Positions 39,961 to 52,747 of a stretch of 64,000 nt of DNA are shown here, piece after piece. How positions within the stretch are numbered: position 1 is the stretch's first letter; every line of letters starts with the position of its first letter. The stretch is from assembly GCA_950106755.1 (NCBI GenBank), contig OX467084.1:37575213-37639212 (forward strand), read 5' to 3'. Below the pieces are notes generated by a model. That model was given only the letters and a program-made list of their open reading frames with translations, was not told the origin of the DNA and searched no databases. Made by a program: the position numbers and the translations under genes. Source of the DNA: Climacium dendroides (Eukaryota > Streptophyta > Bryopsida > Hypnales > Climaciaceae).

Positions 39961-40503
39961 TTTTTTTGAACTCGATTCCTACTTTTAACTTAACTATGAG
40001 TGTTTAGGCTCCTACTAATTCTAATTTACATATTCCATAGAGTTTGTATTACCTACTACCACCACATATCTATATATAGAGCTTCTCTACATGCTTTTCA
40101 ATTTGAAAAATGATTGATTTTTGAAACAAGTGAAGTAGTTCATTGAACTCCTTCGGCAAAGTTATGTAATTGCCCCAATCTATTTGCATTATGAAAGACT
40201 GTTGTCTGTGTTGTAGAATCTAGAAAACCAAGAGATTTGAACTTTTATAACAACAACCTGCAATGTCAGAGGGTTATGAATTGTTCTTGAATTTTCTTTG
40301 GTAAATACCGCTTGTAACCCCTTGTCAACTCTACAATCATGTAGGTTCGGCGGTTACGAAGGAACGAAGGTTTGAACACCTACTGAAAAATTCTTGTACC
40401 ATCACTACAAAGAACGTTTGCTAAGGCCAAGTGTGGACATACCTTTAGTTGGGTACATCCCCCATTCACTTGGGGATAATTTTTTGAGCTTCAGCCCTCT
40501 AAC

Positions 40504-40701
40504 TTAATTCCCGGCCAAGGAGGATTGACCCTTATTGCCCCAACCAAGAATAAATATAAGAATTGTTCCTATTTTGTGCAACAATTTTTTTTGTATTTGT
40601 ATATTAAAATTTGCAAATTTTATAAATTAAAAATTTTAATATTTTTTTCTACAATTAAAACACAAGATAATAAGGGGGCAATCTTCCTTGGCCTTAATCC
40701 C
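40504..40701. mobile_element. hAT- or Mutator-type MITE, about 181 bp plus target duplication
   Basis: The TIRs GGCCAAGGAGGATTG (40513-40527) and CAATCTTCCTTGGCC (40679-40693) are inverted with one mismatch. The flanks TTAATTCCC (40504-40512) and TTAATCCC (40694-40701) look like an 8-9-bp target duplication with one indel. The interior is AT-rich. Confidence 0.7.
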
Positions 40702-41932
40702 TATATTGAACCAAATTTTTAAGTTATGAGTTTGGTTATTTTTTCTAGTTTCTATTCTAAATAGAAATATTAAAGATTTTTTCAATGGTTTTTCTGTTGA
40801 TGTTTTCACATTGTAACAAAAAAAAATCCAATTTCACCAGCTAATTTTGAAATAGCCACTATTTTTTCCCAAACGTTGCCCCCATTTTATTATTATTTAC
40901 TAACAAATGATAAAATATAAATTCAGTTTGGAGAAGACTTCAAATTAGCTACATGGATTTATGAAAATGATTTCATTTTAATGAAAGAAAATGGCTTTTA
41001 GTTTTATGGAAGGGCAAACTTTCATGCACAAAAATTGGCCAAATTTTATAGAGAAGACAAAAAAAGATTTTTCAAACTTCTACATGGGAGTGTTCAATAT
41101 TTGCAAGAGGAGGATCAAAATTGTTGGGAAAATCCTATGAAGAGTGGTCAAGGCACCTTTCTAACTTCATGTGGAAAAATAATTTTAACATTTGACTTGA
41201 ACTTTTTGGTTGGTTTTAGTTATACAAAAGACAAAGCTAAGCCCAAAATATAGTTTCTCCTTCATCTTGTAGAAGCGAAAGCATCATGGAACTTATTAAA
41301 AGCAATTCCAATTATGGAGTACTTGAAATTTATTTTTTGATTTTGACTCTACATGAAGTTGCAAGCTTTCATATTTTGTCTAAATGGGAAATAAATTTTT
41401 GAGTTTTTCAAAATTAACTTCATGGAGTTCTATGATACTTTCACTTTAACATGAGTTGTCAAACTAAATGCAACCAAAAAGTTTAAGATCCATGTTAAAA
41501 TTAGTTCCCCTAGAGTAGAAAGCTTGCTTCCCTTGCTTTCCAAAAGCCTCCTCTCAAAATCTTACTTGTTGACAATTTTTATTCTCCTTTGAAACTATTG
41601 CCAACACTTCCATTTAGAATTCCAAAATTTTCTTTCAAGAAATTTGGGCCTATTTTTGCAGTACATGTAAGAGTGATATTTTCCTTCAAGATGGAGGATT
41701 GTTGTACATTGATAGTGACCTTCAAGTTCATACTAAATTTTGTAAGACCAATAGTCTAATTTTACCTAGGTATCATCTAATTTTTGATATAGATATCATC
41801 AAGTATTACCGAAGTATCTTTTTCAAAACAACTAGCATCTTTTTTCAAAATCAGAAGAGCATCTCCACCAACAAATATGGAGATAATATAGAGAAAGTGA
41901 ATTGTCCTTGTTGCTTGCAAGGCCCCACCTCT

Positions 41933-42789
41933 TTAACCTCGAAAGTTTTTTTACTATGTTTTCACCAAATACACTTGAAAACTACTATTTCTAGTACAAG
42001 TATCAAATTTTAGAAAAAAAATATTTTTAGACACATGAAATCGTAGGATCTTGTAGTATGCTGATTTAAGAAGGTATGGAAAAAAATTCAAAATTTTCCA
42101 CCATATAGATTGCAAAACATTAGTGTTTGAAGTGACAAAAATACTTTCTTGGCCATGCAAAAAATTGAATAGCTATACTTCACAAGGTTACATTTGTATG
42201 AAAAAATGTTCCAAATCAAGGTGCTTCTTTGGATTCATTCTCTAAGGCAAGTTGGCTACATGCTTGAAAAATTTAAGATCATTTGGAATTGTACAACATA
42301 TAGGAAAAAATAGTGAATAAAAAGTAAAGAATGATTCAAAATACTAAATTGTTAAGAATTTAGTTTTGGACTTGAAAAATTCCAATCCCAAATGGTTGTA
42401 ATATTGTAACAAAGAATCTACATCCTATGATTTTATTTTTTTCAAAAAATATTAAAAATAGAGTTAAACAAAGGACTTCAAAGTTTATTTTAGAGTTGAA
42501 AATCCATAATTGCCCACAAACTAAAACTCTTCATCTCATTAATCAAAATGGAAAGATTTAAAGCTTTCCATATATATATAAAATCAATTTCAAATTTTTA
42601 TTTCTTACAAAAGTGATTTTATAAGAATTTTTTGAGTTGCCCAAGCCCACCAATAACTTTTCAACCATGTATTCAAAAGTTAACTTGTTGTGTAAAAATT
42701 TCAAAGAAAAATAAATAAAAATTCCATTTGTAGTGAGTTGCCCAAAATTGCTATGTTGCCAAAAATGCAGTTTGTCCTTCAATGGTTAA
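41933..42789 (-). mobile_element. TTAA-flanked non-autonomous element, family 1, copy C (inverted)
   Basis: TTAA lies at 41933-41936 and 42786-42789. Read on the minus strand, it begins TTAACCATTGAAGGACAAAC, then TGCATTTTTGGCAACATAG, and ends with GGTGAAAACATAGTAAA near CTTTCGAGGTTAA. The interior is the reverse complement of copies A and B, for example GGATTCATTCTCTAAGGCAA and AACTCTTCATCTCATTAATC. Confidence 0.7.
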
Positions 42790-43248
42790 TCAAGCTCCCT
42801 TTGAAACATACTAAAAAATACAAGAGTATGTTAGAGAAAACAAATTCTCAGATGGAAAACAAAGATCAAGTTCAAACGCAAATTAAATGGTGAGGAAGCC
42901 CCTTTCTTGAAGACAAATATCTTGTGCCACGGTGGAGATGCTAAAAAAAACATTGCCCATCTTTGACATTTGCCACTTTAGTTTTTTTATTTGAGCAATT
43001 TTTTGTTGAAAAGCAATGATTTTTTTATTTTTAGGAAATATTTGGCAAAATATTCTTGTTTTTAAATGGATGAATAGCTAATTTTCTACCCATTTTTGAA
43101 ACAATATCACTCTATTTTGGATGAATGTATATTATTTTGGATGAATAAATGAAATTTCATTATTAGATTTTAAATTTCATCCATTTTCATGGATTTATGG
43201 TACTCTTACCAAGGATCCATATCCAATCTGTAGGGTGCAACTACATTA

Positions 43249-44192
43249 GGAACCCCTAAAGGACAAGGGTGGTTTTCAAAGAGACATTGTCAAAAATTGC
43301 GTTTTTTGGTATGTTATTCAAAAATGAAAAATTGAAACTTTTTACAAAGCTTCAACCATAGAGAATTGAATTACATTGTTTTACTAGAATGTAATAAAAA
43401 AATTCAGACCATTTGACCGTACGGATTGCAAGATTATAAAGTTTGAAGTGAGAAAAAATGTCTTTTTTTCATTCTTATGAAACAAGTTTAGAGACTGTGT
43501 CCTTTTGGAGTAAATTTTTTGCTCTACATGAACATGAGAATTTTGACAAATCATAAGTATATGATATTTGGTTCACTCATGAAACATTTGGGAAGCAAAT
43601 ATGGAGTTAGGCTTTTTCTAAATCACCCTCCAATGCAAGGAGGTTAAATGAATTGGCAATAAACTAGTCATTTCTTGATGATTTCTTGTGTAATGAAGAT
43701 TTTTGTTTTTTTAAAAATAAAATTCTGAAAAGTTAGAGACAATCATTTAGAATATGTGAAAAAAAATTCAAGAATTTTGACTTCATTGATTGGAAGATAA
43801 TAGGACTTGAAGTTAGAAGAAACTGTTTTTTCTTGAAACCACTCCAATATAGCCAACAAAGTTTGACTCCTCTTAGAGTGATTTGAAGACTGAATTTTTT
43901 TTGACAATTGTATGATACATTTATTAGTTAAAGTTATGATAAATTTCAAAAGTTGATGAGCTTTTGCAAAAGATTTTCCAAAGATTCTCAAATTGTCCAA
44001 GCTACCCCCAAAATTTATAATAGCATAACTTTTGATCCAAGGACCTAATTAGAAAAAATATATTTTTTCACACACATATATATACACATACATTGTGTTC
44101 AAATTTCATAAACATCCGACCAAAAATGATTTTGTAGAATCCTACTTGAAATTGCTTGCATACATTGAACAAATACTTTGGTCCTCCATGAG
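43249..44192 (+). mobile_element. probable TTAA-type element with mutated ends
   Basis: The left terminus GGAACCCCTAAAGGACAAGG has lost its TTAA. The proposed right terminus, GGTCCTCCATGAGTTAGG, is a diverged inverted match. The interior is AT-rich and loosely related to family 1. The boundaries are tentative. Confidence 0.4.
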
Positions 44193-44579
44193 TTAGGAAA
44201 AAAATCATTTCTCAAAAGGGTTGTTTCCCTTTGAATTCCCCTTAAAGGAACTTACAACCCCTTTGAGGGATTGTGGTTGTTGTTCATCATCAATAATGAA
44301 CAATTGGCCACCAACTTTAAAAAAAGTAACAATATTTAATTATTCAAAAAGAGCAATCTGATGTGGTTATACTCATGCCACATCAGATTCTAAAATTCTA
44401 AAATTTTGCATTTATTTTAATACTAATATTTTTATTTTTAATTACTTTTATTTTTAATTATTGAATTGAATTGTCCCTTGCTAATCAAGCCTTTTCTTTA
44501 CATTTAATTTTTTCAGTTTTTTTTTGCTAATGTTTATTGATGTCCAGGAACTCATAACTCCTTTGAGGGCTCTTTGCTT

Positions 44580-44880
44580 TCCTAATGTTTCCAATCAAGG
44601 CTGAAACATATTTTCAACCCAAGCTTGGAATGTGATTTTTCCTCTTTTTCAAAGTTAGGACTAATAAGGTCATGACACATGTCCTAATGTAGTGAGTAGA
44701 AAAGCAATTCCTAAATGATTAGAATTGACGAACTCTATACATTGGCTATGGATTCAAACCAACTCAAGGTTTTTAAAATTCTTAGTAATTTCAATTCAAG
44801 GCATAAAATTACCAAAAAATTTGCAATCCTTGTGATTTCTATCTTCCTACATGGCAAAAAATTTGCATCGCCTTGTATTG
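44580..44880 (+). repeat. dispersed copy of the 52748-53381 foldback arm
   Basis: It shares GTTTCCAANCAAGGCT, CTTGGAATGTG, AATAAGGTCATGACACATGT and CATTGGCTATGGATTC-type blocks with 52770-53050 and, inverted, with 53200-53381 and 53620-53960. Confidence 0.6.
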
Positions 44881-44903
44881 CTCCATAACACGTGCGCAAT
44901 TGC

Positions 44904-45553
44904 TTAACCCCTAAATGCCTGAGGCATTAGATTTTGGTGTCCACAATACTTTCAAGTTAAATAAAACCTAACCAAGTTGCATATAATAGTTTATATTTTT
45001 AAATTTTTTTTGGAAGTCTAGTTTTAGCATTAAAAATCTGATTTTGAATGTGATTGATTAAGATTTTCTATTCAAGATTTTGTTCAAAGGTGTCCATTGT
45101 AATCTTGACTTTCCATAGTGTTGAGGGCTCTTGGAAATGAGCCTCAAATACACTAGATCTTGGAGAAAATATCACATTATAAACTCATTTTACAAAATCA
45201 TAGAATAGATTTTTAAAAGCCATAAATTGATTGGAATTATAAATGTTAGGCCTTTAATCCTCATATTTTTTTGGTGACCAATTTTTTAGATTTGATATGT
45301 GAAAAGAGGATTGAAAGACCTCAAATCACTTTTGTAGTTTCAACATCCTTATGATCAAACATTATAATTTTTCAATCCATAAGTGATATTGTTATGTTTT
45401 CTTTTCCCATGTGATTTCTAATATGTCTAATTTGAATATGTACATCTACAATTCAAAAAAATTTGATTTAATCTTATCAAAATGTTGGCTTTTAGTTCAA
45501 TTTTGAACAAATTTCTAAAAGCTCAAAAAAGGCCTTTGGCATTTAGGGGTTAA
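44904..45553. mobile_element. TTAA-flanked non-autonomous element, family 2, 650 bp
   Basis: It has intact TTAA on both sides (44904-44907 and 45550-45553) and inverted termini CCCCTAAATGCCTGAGGC / CCCCTAAATGCCAAAGGCC. The interior is unrelated to family 1 at sight and has no coding sequence. This is the cleanest example of the TTAA termini in the window. Confidence 0.8.
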
Positions 45554-46338
45554 CAACTTTGGGTGGTTCTATTATAAATAGCTTCATCCTTCCAATGATC
45601 ATTGCTTTTTGCATTACCAAAAAAACAAACAAAAAAACTTGGAAAGCAATGATCTTAAAACTAGCTGATTTGCTCCAAAAATCTATTCAAAAAATAGAGA
45701 GCTAAAAGTCTATAGCGGAACAATTTTTGAAGTTGAAAATTTGAGTCAAAGTTCCAATGAAATCATCTGTTCACTAGCAAAAGTTCAAATTCATCCATGC
45801 CTTGAGAGTCACATTTGTTGGCTTTTAGATTCTGCATTGCGATGGCATACTTCCAATCGTTTAGATCTAGCTCGGCGGCAACATCTTGGCTATTGAAATC
45901 ACCATCATCCCACTTGCTTCCTTCCTCCCCTTTAATCACTTTTGTAGCACTTGTGCCACTCGTTGTAGCAAATTCTTATGGTTAGTTGCATTGCTAAAGC
46001 ACCTTGCTTTAAGTTTTCTACTGCAAGTTTTTTGCTACAAGTCTTTAATGCTTGTTGCTGTTGTCCTTGTCGTAGTGGCATCCTTGCTTTCAATTCCTTT
46101 TGGTTCTTGAGATTCGTGCCTTAAATGGTGGCAATTGATTCGGTTTTGAAAGTGATATCTTCCTCCTATTTGATTTTTGAATTCTCTTTGTGCCTCTTCT
46201 AAAGTGCTGTGATCTTCTTGGAGGCATACATTGTTTGATTGTATCCCTTGCATTCATTGCAATTGGGAAATGGTGGTTGTGGGAGTGTGGGCAATTGTTT
46301 GAATTTCTGTAGACATTTTAGACTTGCAGAGTGACAAT
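45554..46338. other. gene-free stretch
   Basis: No gene is recognised. The 74-codon frame at 45886-46110 is Leu/Val-rich without supporting evidence. Confidence 0.35.
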
Positions 46339-47834
46339 CACTAGAAGAAAAACGTGTCCGCCACAACCGGCCGTTCTGCGACTAGTGTCCTATGCAACTA
46401 TCCTGCGACTGAAATCCTCTCTATTTGCACCAAATTTAATTTAATTGTTTTATATTATTGTTTTTATCGCAAAGCAGTCAATCTATAGTTGTAAAAATGA
46501 CTAGGAAACAACTAGAGAAAAATTGCAACTATAAAATGACCAAAGTTATTTCTTAGTCATTTTCTAGTTGTTTCCTAGTTGCTTTCTAGTTGTACTTTAG
46601 TTGTATGGCAAATTTCATTAAAATGGTAGCATTCTATATTTCTCTGTGCAATTTTTCAATCTACGGGGTTTCAATTGCAAAATGACATCTAAGACTAATA
46701 TAGATTATGTACATCTAGAACATTTATAGATTTCAAAAATCTAGGATTCATAGAGATTTTAGACTACGGGATTTTTAAAAATTAGTAAAAATCTAGATTT
46801 TAGATATCTAGGACTTTTATAGATTTTAGAAATCTAGGATGGATATAGATTTCAGATTGCACAGTCTAAACTGTTAAAAGTGCCAAATAATGGAATGTCT
46901 CCATTTTAATGAAATTGCCCATTTGGTTTTTAGTCATTTTACACTCTTAGAAAATTTAGCTATTTTGTTGATTTGACTGTATAGATTTGTTTCACTTATC
47001 TACTAAAAATTGAGTTTTGTAGTAGTAAAACTAGTTGTTTCCTAGTCACTTTTAAGTCATACATTAGTTGTCTTAGTTGCTTCCTAGTCATTGTTAAGTC
47101 ATACATTAGTTGTTTCTTAGTTGTTTTTCAATATCTTAGTTGCTTCTTAGTCATTTTTTAGTATCTCAGTTGTCCCATATCTATTGTCAAGAGTACCTTA
47201 AAGTTGGACATATAAGACTTGTAAGCTATTGTTGTCTTATGCAATGAATTGTGTTGGTAGAATTCTAAGATTTCTATAGTTTGTAGATTTCTACAATATT
47301 TAGAATTCTATAGAATACAAAATTCTACAACCAATAGAAATTTTTAAAAAATTGAAAATTAAGAAATTTTAAAATCTATAAAATTGTAAAGTTTCCTAAA
47401 CTAATGAAATCTATTAAATACCAATTTTTGAATTTTTGAAATCTAGGAAGAAGGTAGTTCAAAAGTTCTGAAATCTAGAAAAAGGTAGATTTGAAATTCT
47501 AAAATCTTGAAAAAAGTAGATCTGAAATTTAGAAATCTAGAAAAAAAAGTAGATTTAAAATCCTAAAATCTAGAAAAAGGTAGATTTGGAATTTTGAAAT
47601 CTACAAATCATCAAGACTAGTGTTTTAAGAATCTACAAATTTACAAGTTGCAAACAAGTTGCAAATGAGTCACAGACAAGGTGTATTGCTACAAACGTTT
47701 CCTAGATTCTAGAGTGTCCACTGCGACTACAAAATTCCAAATTATCACTAGTTGCAATCCAGTCGCAAATGTCCGATGCAACTGAAAAACCAGTTGCGTA
47801 GCGTAGTCGCAGAACCCCCTTTTTTCTTCTAGTG
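46339..47834. mobile_element. non-autonomous CACTA transposon, 1496 bp
   Basis: The left end is CACTAGAAGAAAAACGTGTC and the inverted right end is CACTAGAAGAAAAAAGGGGG. The 3-bp target duplication AAT lies at 46336-46338 and 47835-47837. Subterminal words TGCGACT, AGTTGCAA and TAGTTGTTTCCTAGT recur in both orientations. The interior consists of diverged tandem words such as ATTTTAGAAATCTAG. No transposase. Confidence 0.9.
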
Positions 47835-48244
47835 AATTTTGAAAATATTGTTGTGAAGGCAATGTAGGATGGCGAGAGATGAATTTGATTGCCAACTCTT
47901 CTCGCAACTCTTCTAATTTGGATTCATTGTTTATCATTTGCCTCCTCACCTCACCGTCCTTTCTTCTTTGCTTGTTTTGTCACTTGCTTCCTCGCTTCAT
48001 TGTTTGATTTTTGTCGTTGGAGTCCATAGTACTCTTTATTCTATTTGTGGGGTGTTTGTTGTGAAGGTTCTATGGTGCACATCTCTGTGTTGTGAAGCAT
48101 TTTGTTACCTTTAGTTTTCATGAGGTTTGCTAGCTTTTGCATATTAGCATATCTTTTGTTACTACGGCAGAAATACAAGTACATCAATTAGAAAAGTAGT
48201 CTAGCGCAACAAATCTTAGCTAAATATAGAACCTTTTTGTAAAA

Positions 48245-48720
48245 ATGGAGGTCGATATGAGTGGAAGGCTCGGGTAGAAATCTATTGTTGGGGCTAGTGA
48301 TAATTGTGACCTGTTTTTTGACATTAAGGTGTTGTTTTTGTTGGCTGTTTTTATTCCATTGGTAAATGTAGTTCACAATTTGATCAAGCTCTCTCAAGCA
48401 CAAGACATTTTTCTACGTGATTTCTTGCAAGTAGTGAAGGTTTGCCAATAAAAGCTTACACGGTTGTTCATTGATGGGTCCATTGTTTACAACAAGTAGG
48501 ACTTCCCTTGTTATAATGATCTTGTGTCTCTACAATACAACAATGTTCCTCTGTAGTGGAAGCTACTATTTGATGACTTGGGTATCTCACACTTGTACTT
48601 TGATCTTTTCGTTACAATAATGTGTGCATGTTGTCATGATTTGCAAAACACTAAGTACATTTTTGTAACCCATCCAAATTTTCATCATGTCTAGAATAAC
48701 ATCAAGCGCCAATTACAAGT
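48245..48720 (+). pseudogene. decayed coding remnant, product uncertain (possibly transposase-derived)
   Basis: One frame reads coherently for about 159 codons despite TAG/TAA stops: VNVVHNLIKLSQAQDIFLRD, FLQVVKVCQ, RLFIDGSIVYNK, DFPCYNDLVSLQYNNVPL and TKYIFVTHPNFHHV. At least three of the stops fall where Gln (CAG or CAA) would fit. The VHNLIKLSQxxDIFLRDF segment reminds me of a region found beside plant hAT-like transposase genes, but I cannot confirm this. No terminal repeats were found. Confidence 0.4.
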
Positions 48721-50187
48721 AAGACTTTACTTTTGCCTTCCAAAATTTTTTTGACCTTTTTATTTTTATTTTGGACATCACATTTTCATTCCAAATTTTT
48801 TTTGCCACTTGCTTCACTAATGTCTCGCTTGTTGTTCTTCCTAAATATTGCACAATCACTATATAATAAATTAGAGAGCCATTTTCCGTTTCAATTTTTG
48901 TGGATTTTTTTGTTGCCTGGTCTCCCCCATTTTGAGGTTATTGTGGTATAACTTTTGTTCCTAGGCACTGATTCAAATAAAAATTATATTCCCAAAAAGC
49001 TCTTAAGTTTTTTTATCTTATAAAAAAGTTTCAAGAAGTTTCAGTAAAAATTGAGATCATAGGAGCATGCCCCAAATCCATTTTGTCCCTTGTAGAGACA
49101 ATGGGACTTTAGGGGTTAAAGTAGCCATGCAGATCAATTATGAGGCAGCATGCAGCTTGCCCTTGCATGTAAATCCAATGATCAAGTTGTGGAATAGACT
49201 TTCACAGTCATGCCACTTATGTAAGCTAATATCTCAATATTTCAAACTTGCAAAGAATAGAAGGTTGTTTCTTGGGTTGTTTAGTACTTGGGTATGTTGA
49301 GGATGAAAGACGTTTTTCCACTTTGAAGTTCTTGAAATCTTGCTAGAAGAATAGATTGAGGAAGAATTTTCCTGTTATTGTGGAAATGTTTGTCCAAAAG
49401 TATTTTTCCTTAGAAAATTTTCCTTACATGGAAGTTATTAATTCATAGAAAACTGTTGTTAAAGTCAGGTGATAAAGGAATAAGTGAAATAATCACACCA
49501 CTATAGCATAGCAGTATCCTTCCCTAATAAATTAGTACCCTTGCCATTCAATTTGTCTTTCCTAAGTTTTCATGAGGTTCAACCAACATTGTTACTTATG
49601 TTTTCTCGATTGCCAACTTTTGCTTCATGAGATCTTTCTTTTGTGAATTAAAGGTGCGAAATAGAGATTATCGATTGTTGTGAGGGATACCTTTGAAAAG
49701 CTTTTAGCCTACAAGGATTGTAGCGCTTTAGTTACTATTTTTCCTTTACCCTAACTATTACTACTAATGTGGCTTATTTATTTGTATACAAAACACTAAC
49801 ATTACATTTTAGGTAGTCTTATTCATGGCAAGAAGTGTTCAACTCCCTTGTTAGTGACGTACTTTGTTACTCAAACACAAAATTTGTCACTCCAAAATTT
49901 CCTAAAAAGAACCATTCATCGCACAAAATTTCAAAATGAATACCCTCTATAAGTCTTTCACAACAAAATTGCCAATCTAAGACAATTTTTTGTTATCACT
50001 TAACACTTCTAACAAGCGCAAAAGACCACAAGTAGCCATGACTATACATCCTCTACTTTTTTATTTTTTTAAGCCAACAATTCAAACAAATGATTTCTAC
50101 GGTGACCGGCTTGTCCTTAAAGAGTTAACAATATCCCCCCCTCCAAAAATAATATATAGTGCAATTACCACTTTTTTTTCACAATGT
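48721..50187. other. AT-rich stretch with unpaired TTAA-type ends
   Basis: GGGACTTTAGGGGTTAA ends at 49119 and TGTCCTTAAAGAGTTAA ends at 50128. Both match right termini of the TTAA families, but their left partners were not found. No genes are recognised. Confidence 0.4.
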
Positions 50188-50415
50188 TTAACCTATAAAC
50201 GATAGATTGGTGACCGTGAAAATCATCCATTTTGATACTATGGGAATCATTGGTCTATAAAAGTCCTAAAGCATTCACTAAAAGTAAAAGTATTGTAAAA
50301 GATCTCCCTTTCCATACAAAATTTCAAGAATGAATAGTTGCACTTCTATCCTACACTAAAAGATTCTTTGACATCCATCAGACGCCAAATGTTTGCCTTG
50401 ACGTTTAAGGGTTAA
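50188..50415. mobile_element. TTAA-flanked MITE, family 3, 228 bp
   Basis: TTAA lies at 50188-50191 and 50412-50415. The ends are TTAACCTATAAACG and, inverted, TTAACCCTTAAACG. The GGTGACC block and the TGAATAGTTGCACTTCTATC block match 38791-39018. Confidence 0.75.
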
Positions 50416-50735
50416 GGGCCTCCTTACATGTATGAGTCATCAAGGGATTCGTACAACAAATGCTACAGAAAAAAATAAGCATTGCACTTTCATGTGAACC
50501 CAATGGATGGGGAGGGAAACAATAAAAAAAAGATTCACACATATTAGATTCACTAATCTCCACCAATGAGGTTATCCACTGATATCAATGAATCTTCAAC
50601 TCTTCCTTTCCCCACTTGCCCAACCCACGTAAGACAACCGGTGGAGCCGCCTTTGTCTCCCTCCTTGCTTGAATTAGCCCTCCTTGCTTGAATTAGCTGT
50701 ATACTTGCCCACCCGGCGAGCATGTAAGGAGGCCC
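50416..50735. mobile_element. PIF/Harbinger-type (Tourist-like) MITE, 320 bp
   Basis: Perfect 15-bp TIRs GGGCCTCCTTACATG (50416-50430) and CATGTAAGGAGGCCC (50721-50735) are flanked by TAA on both sides (50413-50415 and 50736-50738). A TAA/TTA target duplication with GG-starting TIRs is the mark of PIF/Harbinger MITEs. It inserted exactly at the TTAA end of the previous element. Confidence 0.8.
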
Positions 50736-51190
50736 TAAGTCCATGTTTTTTGTTTTCAAATGGCGGGTAGCGGAAATAGCTCCCCTTCTGCGCGGGTATA
50801 GCGTTCCTGCTACTTACCCTGGTGCGGAGCAGTCCACTTTGCCGGGTATCAATAGCACGCAGTGCAAGGCGCTCGTGGATCGGTCATGATAGTCCCCGAA
50901 TCACGACACACTGACAGCAAGCAGGCTTTAGAACTCGATATGATGACCAGGAGCTCTGAAAAAAGGCGCTCCAAACCAAGTGGCCGCTCAAGCACGTGCC
51001 TTCAGTAGAAAATAGAAAACCGTATATCCTGTCTGTATTCTGGAACACTACAAATACATAATAATACCTACAATCGTACTATACGGTATAATCGGTACCG
51101 TATTCGTATAGTACAGTGTCGTTACGCCTGATCAACGTATACGGAATTCTGACAGGGGCCGGGCAAGGCAAAATATCTGCAGAAGTAAGG

Positions 51191-51477
51191 TACACCAAAT
51201 AGTGCAATTAGGTTGCCCCACACTAATTGCTCGACATTTCACACACTATAAATATTTACTTTTACTGTGGTGATTTTCATCAATATTTAATACAATAAAC
51301 ATTTTTGAAGTTGCTGAAAACTAATTAGCAGTACAACACAAGCACTAAACCAACGAAACCCTAATATAAAGATCTATTGAGAGAGATGCAGTTGCCGCCA
51401 CGTGGATGCAGTGAGTCACTCATGAGTCATGGGGTAACTCGGCAGGGTAAGGCAACCTAATTGCACCATTTGGTGTA
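51191..51477. mobile_element. 287-bp MITE with 27-bp TIRs
   Basis: TACACCAAATAGTGCAATTA, then GGTTGCC (51191-51217), is the near-perfect inverse of 51451-51477 (GGCAACCTAATTGCACCATT, then TGGTGTA). The target duplication is unclear. A related end (GAAATTAGGTTGTCCCACAC) occurs near 53420. Confidence 0.65.
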
Positions 51478-51493
51478 GAAACACTAGTAAGGT

Positions 51494-51622
51494 AGACCAG
51501 CCCATTATTGTTTGAGACCCAATTCCATCAATAGACCATCCCATTACTATTTAAAACCCAATTCCATCAATAGACCAGCCCATTTCTGTTTGAAACCCAA
51601 TTCCATCAATAGACCAATCCAA
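51494..51622. repeat. 39-bp minisatellite, three copies
   Basis: CCCAATTCCATCAATAGACC recurs at 51518, 51557 and 51596, with a partial copy before. The period is a multiple of three, so a repeating peptide frame (PNSINRP) results. There is no other evidence for a gene. Confidence 0.85.
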
Positions 51623-52747
51623 TTCTATCATTTACTTTTGGGCCCAATTCCATCCAAAATCCCCTCCAATTCTCTTCATTTTATGACAAAATTAGAGAAT
51701 AGGGCAGACGACCCATTTCCAACCACTTAAGCAATTCTGCATATTTGGAGCACAAGTTTTTTGAGTGCGGAATTTTTTCATGTAGAGAAATAGAGTTTAG
51801 AAGGATTGCATATTTTTCCAGATGTTTATTACATGAATTTTTATAATAGAAGATTCTCTTAGACCTATAATGGTCATATAGACCTTTCTATTTCTAACCT
51901 TAGGCTGATTGCAAAATCAACCGAGGACTGGTTGTAAAATCAACCGAGGACTGGTTGCAATATTGACAACCTTGTAGCCAATCATAATGGGCCACATCTA
52001 CTCCTCAAACTACATAGAAACAGGGCAGTCTATAGGTTGGAAATGGGTTGGCTATTCTATTATGATAAAATCGGGGATTTTATGACAACAAGGGATAACG
52101 TGTCACTCCATTAATAGAGAATATCTAGTACTTGATTAGGCGGTTTTAGGTTGTTTATCAGCCTCTGGGGTGCTTATGGCTCTAGTCTAGGTTGTTTATC
52201 AGCCTATGGCGGTTTTGTAATTTCAGGGCTGACCACTTCAAAAATTCACAGAAATTACAAATTTGATCAAAAATTTATAATTCCACTTGGGTTTGACTCA
52301 TGAAACAAGCACACACCTCTGAAAAATATGTGCCCTTCTTAGAATTGTCTCTAAAATGTCCAGATTCCAAATGGGGGGAATAATAGGCTTGTTTACCTCA
52401 ATGTATCATTTTAGCAATCTTGGAGCCGATGGTGAGGAGTATGACAGGGTGGAATTTTTTTCTATGTAAGATAAATGTACCCATTTTCAACTACTATCCA
52501 TACCCAACCTATAGGGTAGGAAAGATTCACCCATGTATTGTCATATCAAAGGTAAACGTAAAAATTGCCCCCTCTTTTGTAATGCTTAAATTTTGTGTTT
52601 TCTCACTTCAACTAGCTAATTTGGGGTCTCTGATTGCAAATATGAATTCAAAATTTACAGATTTTATCATATGCCGCAAATGAAAATTTTTAGTATTCTC
52701 TGTAAGATTAAAACATGGGGCAATACATGGGTCAAGCCTCCCCATCC
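51623..52747. other. gene-free stretch with small duplications
   Basis: A 24-bp direct duplication (AAATCAACCGAGGACTGGTT) lies near 51912-51960, and TAGGTTGTTTATCAGCCT occurs twice at 52147-52205. No genes. Confidence 0.4.

Noticed and set aside
51512..51730. Repeat protein with PNSINRP units
   Set aside because: It is produced by a 39-bp minisatellite whose period is a multiple of three; no start context or flanking coding sequence.
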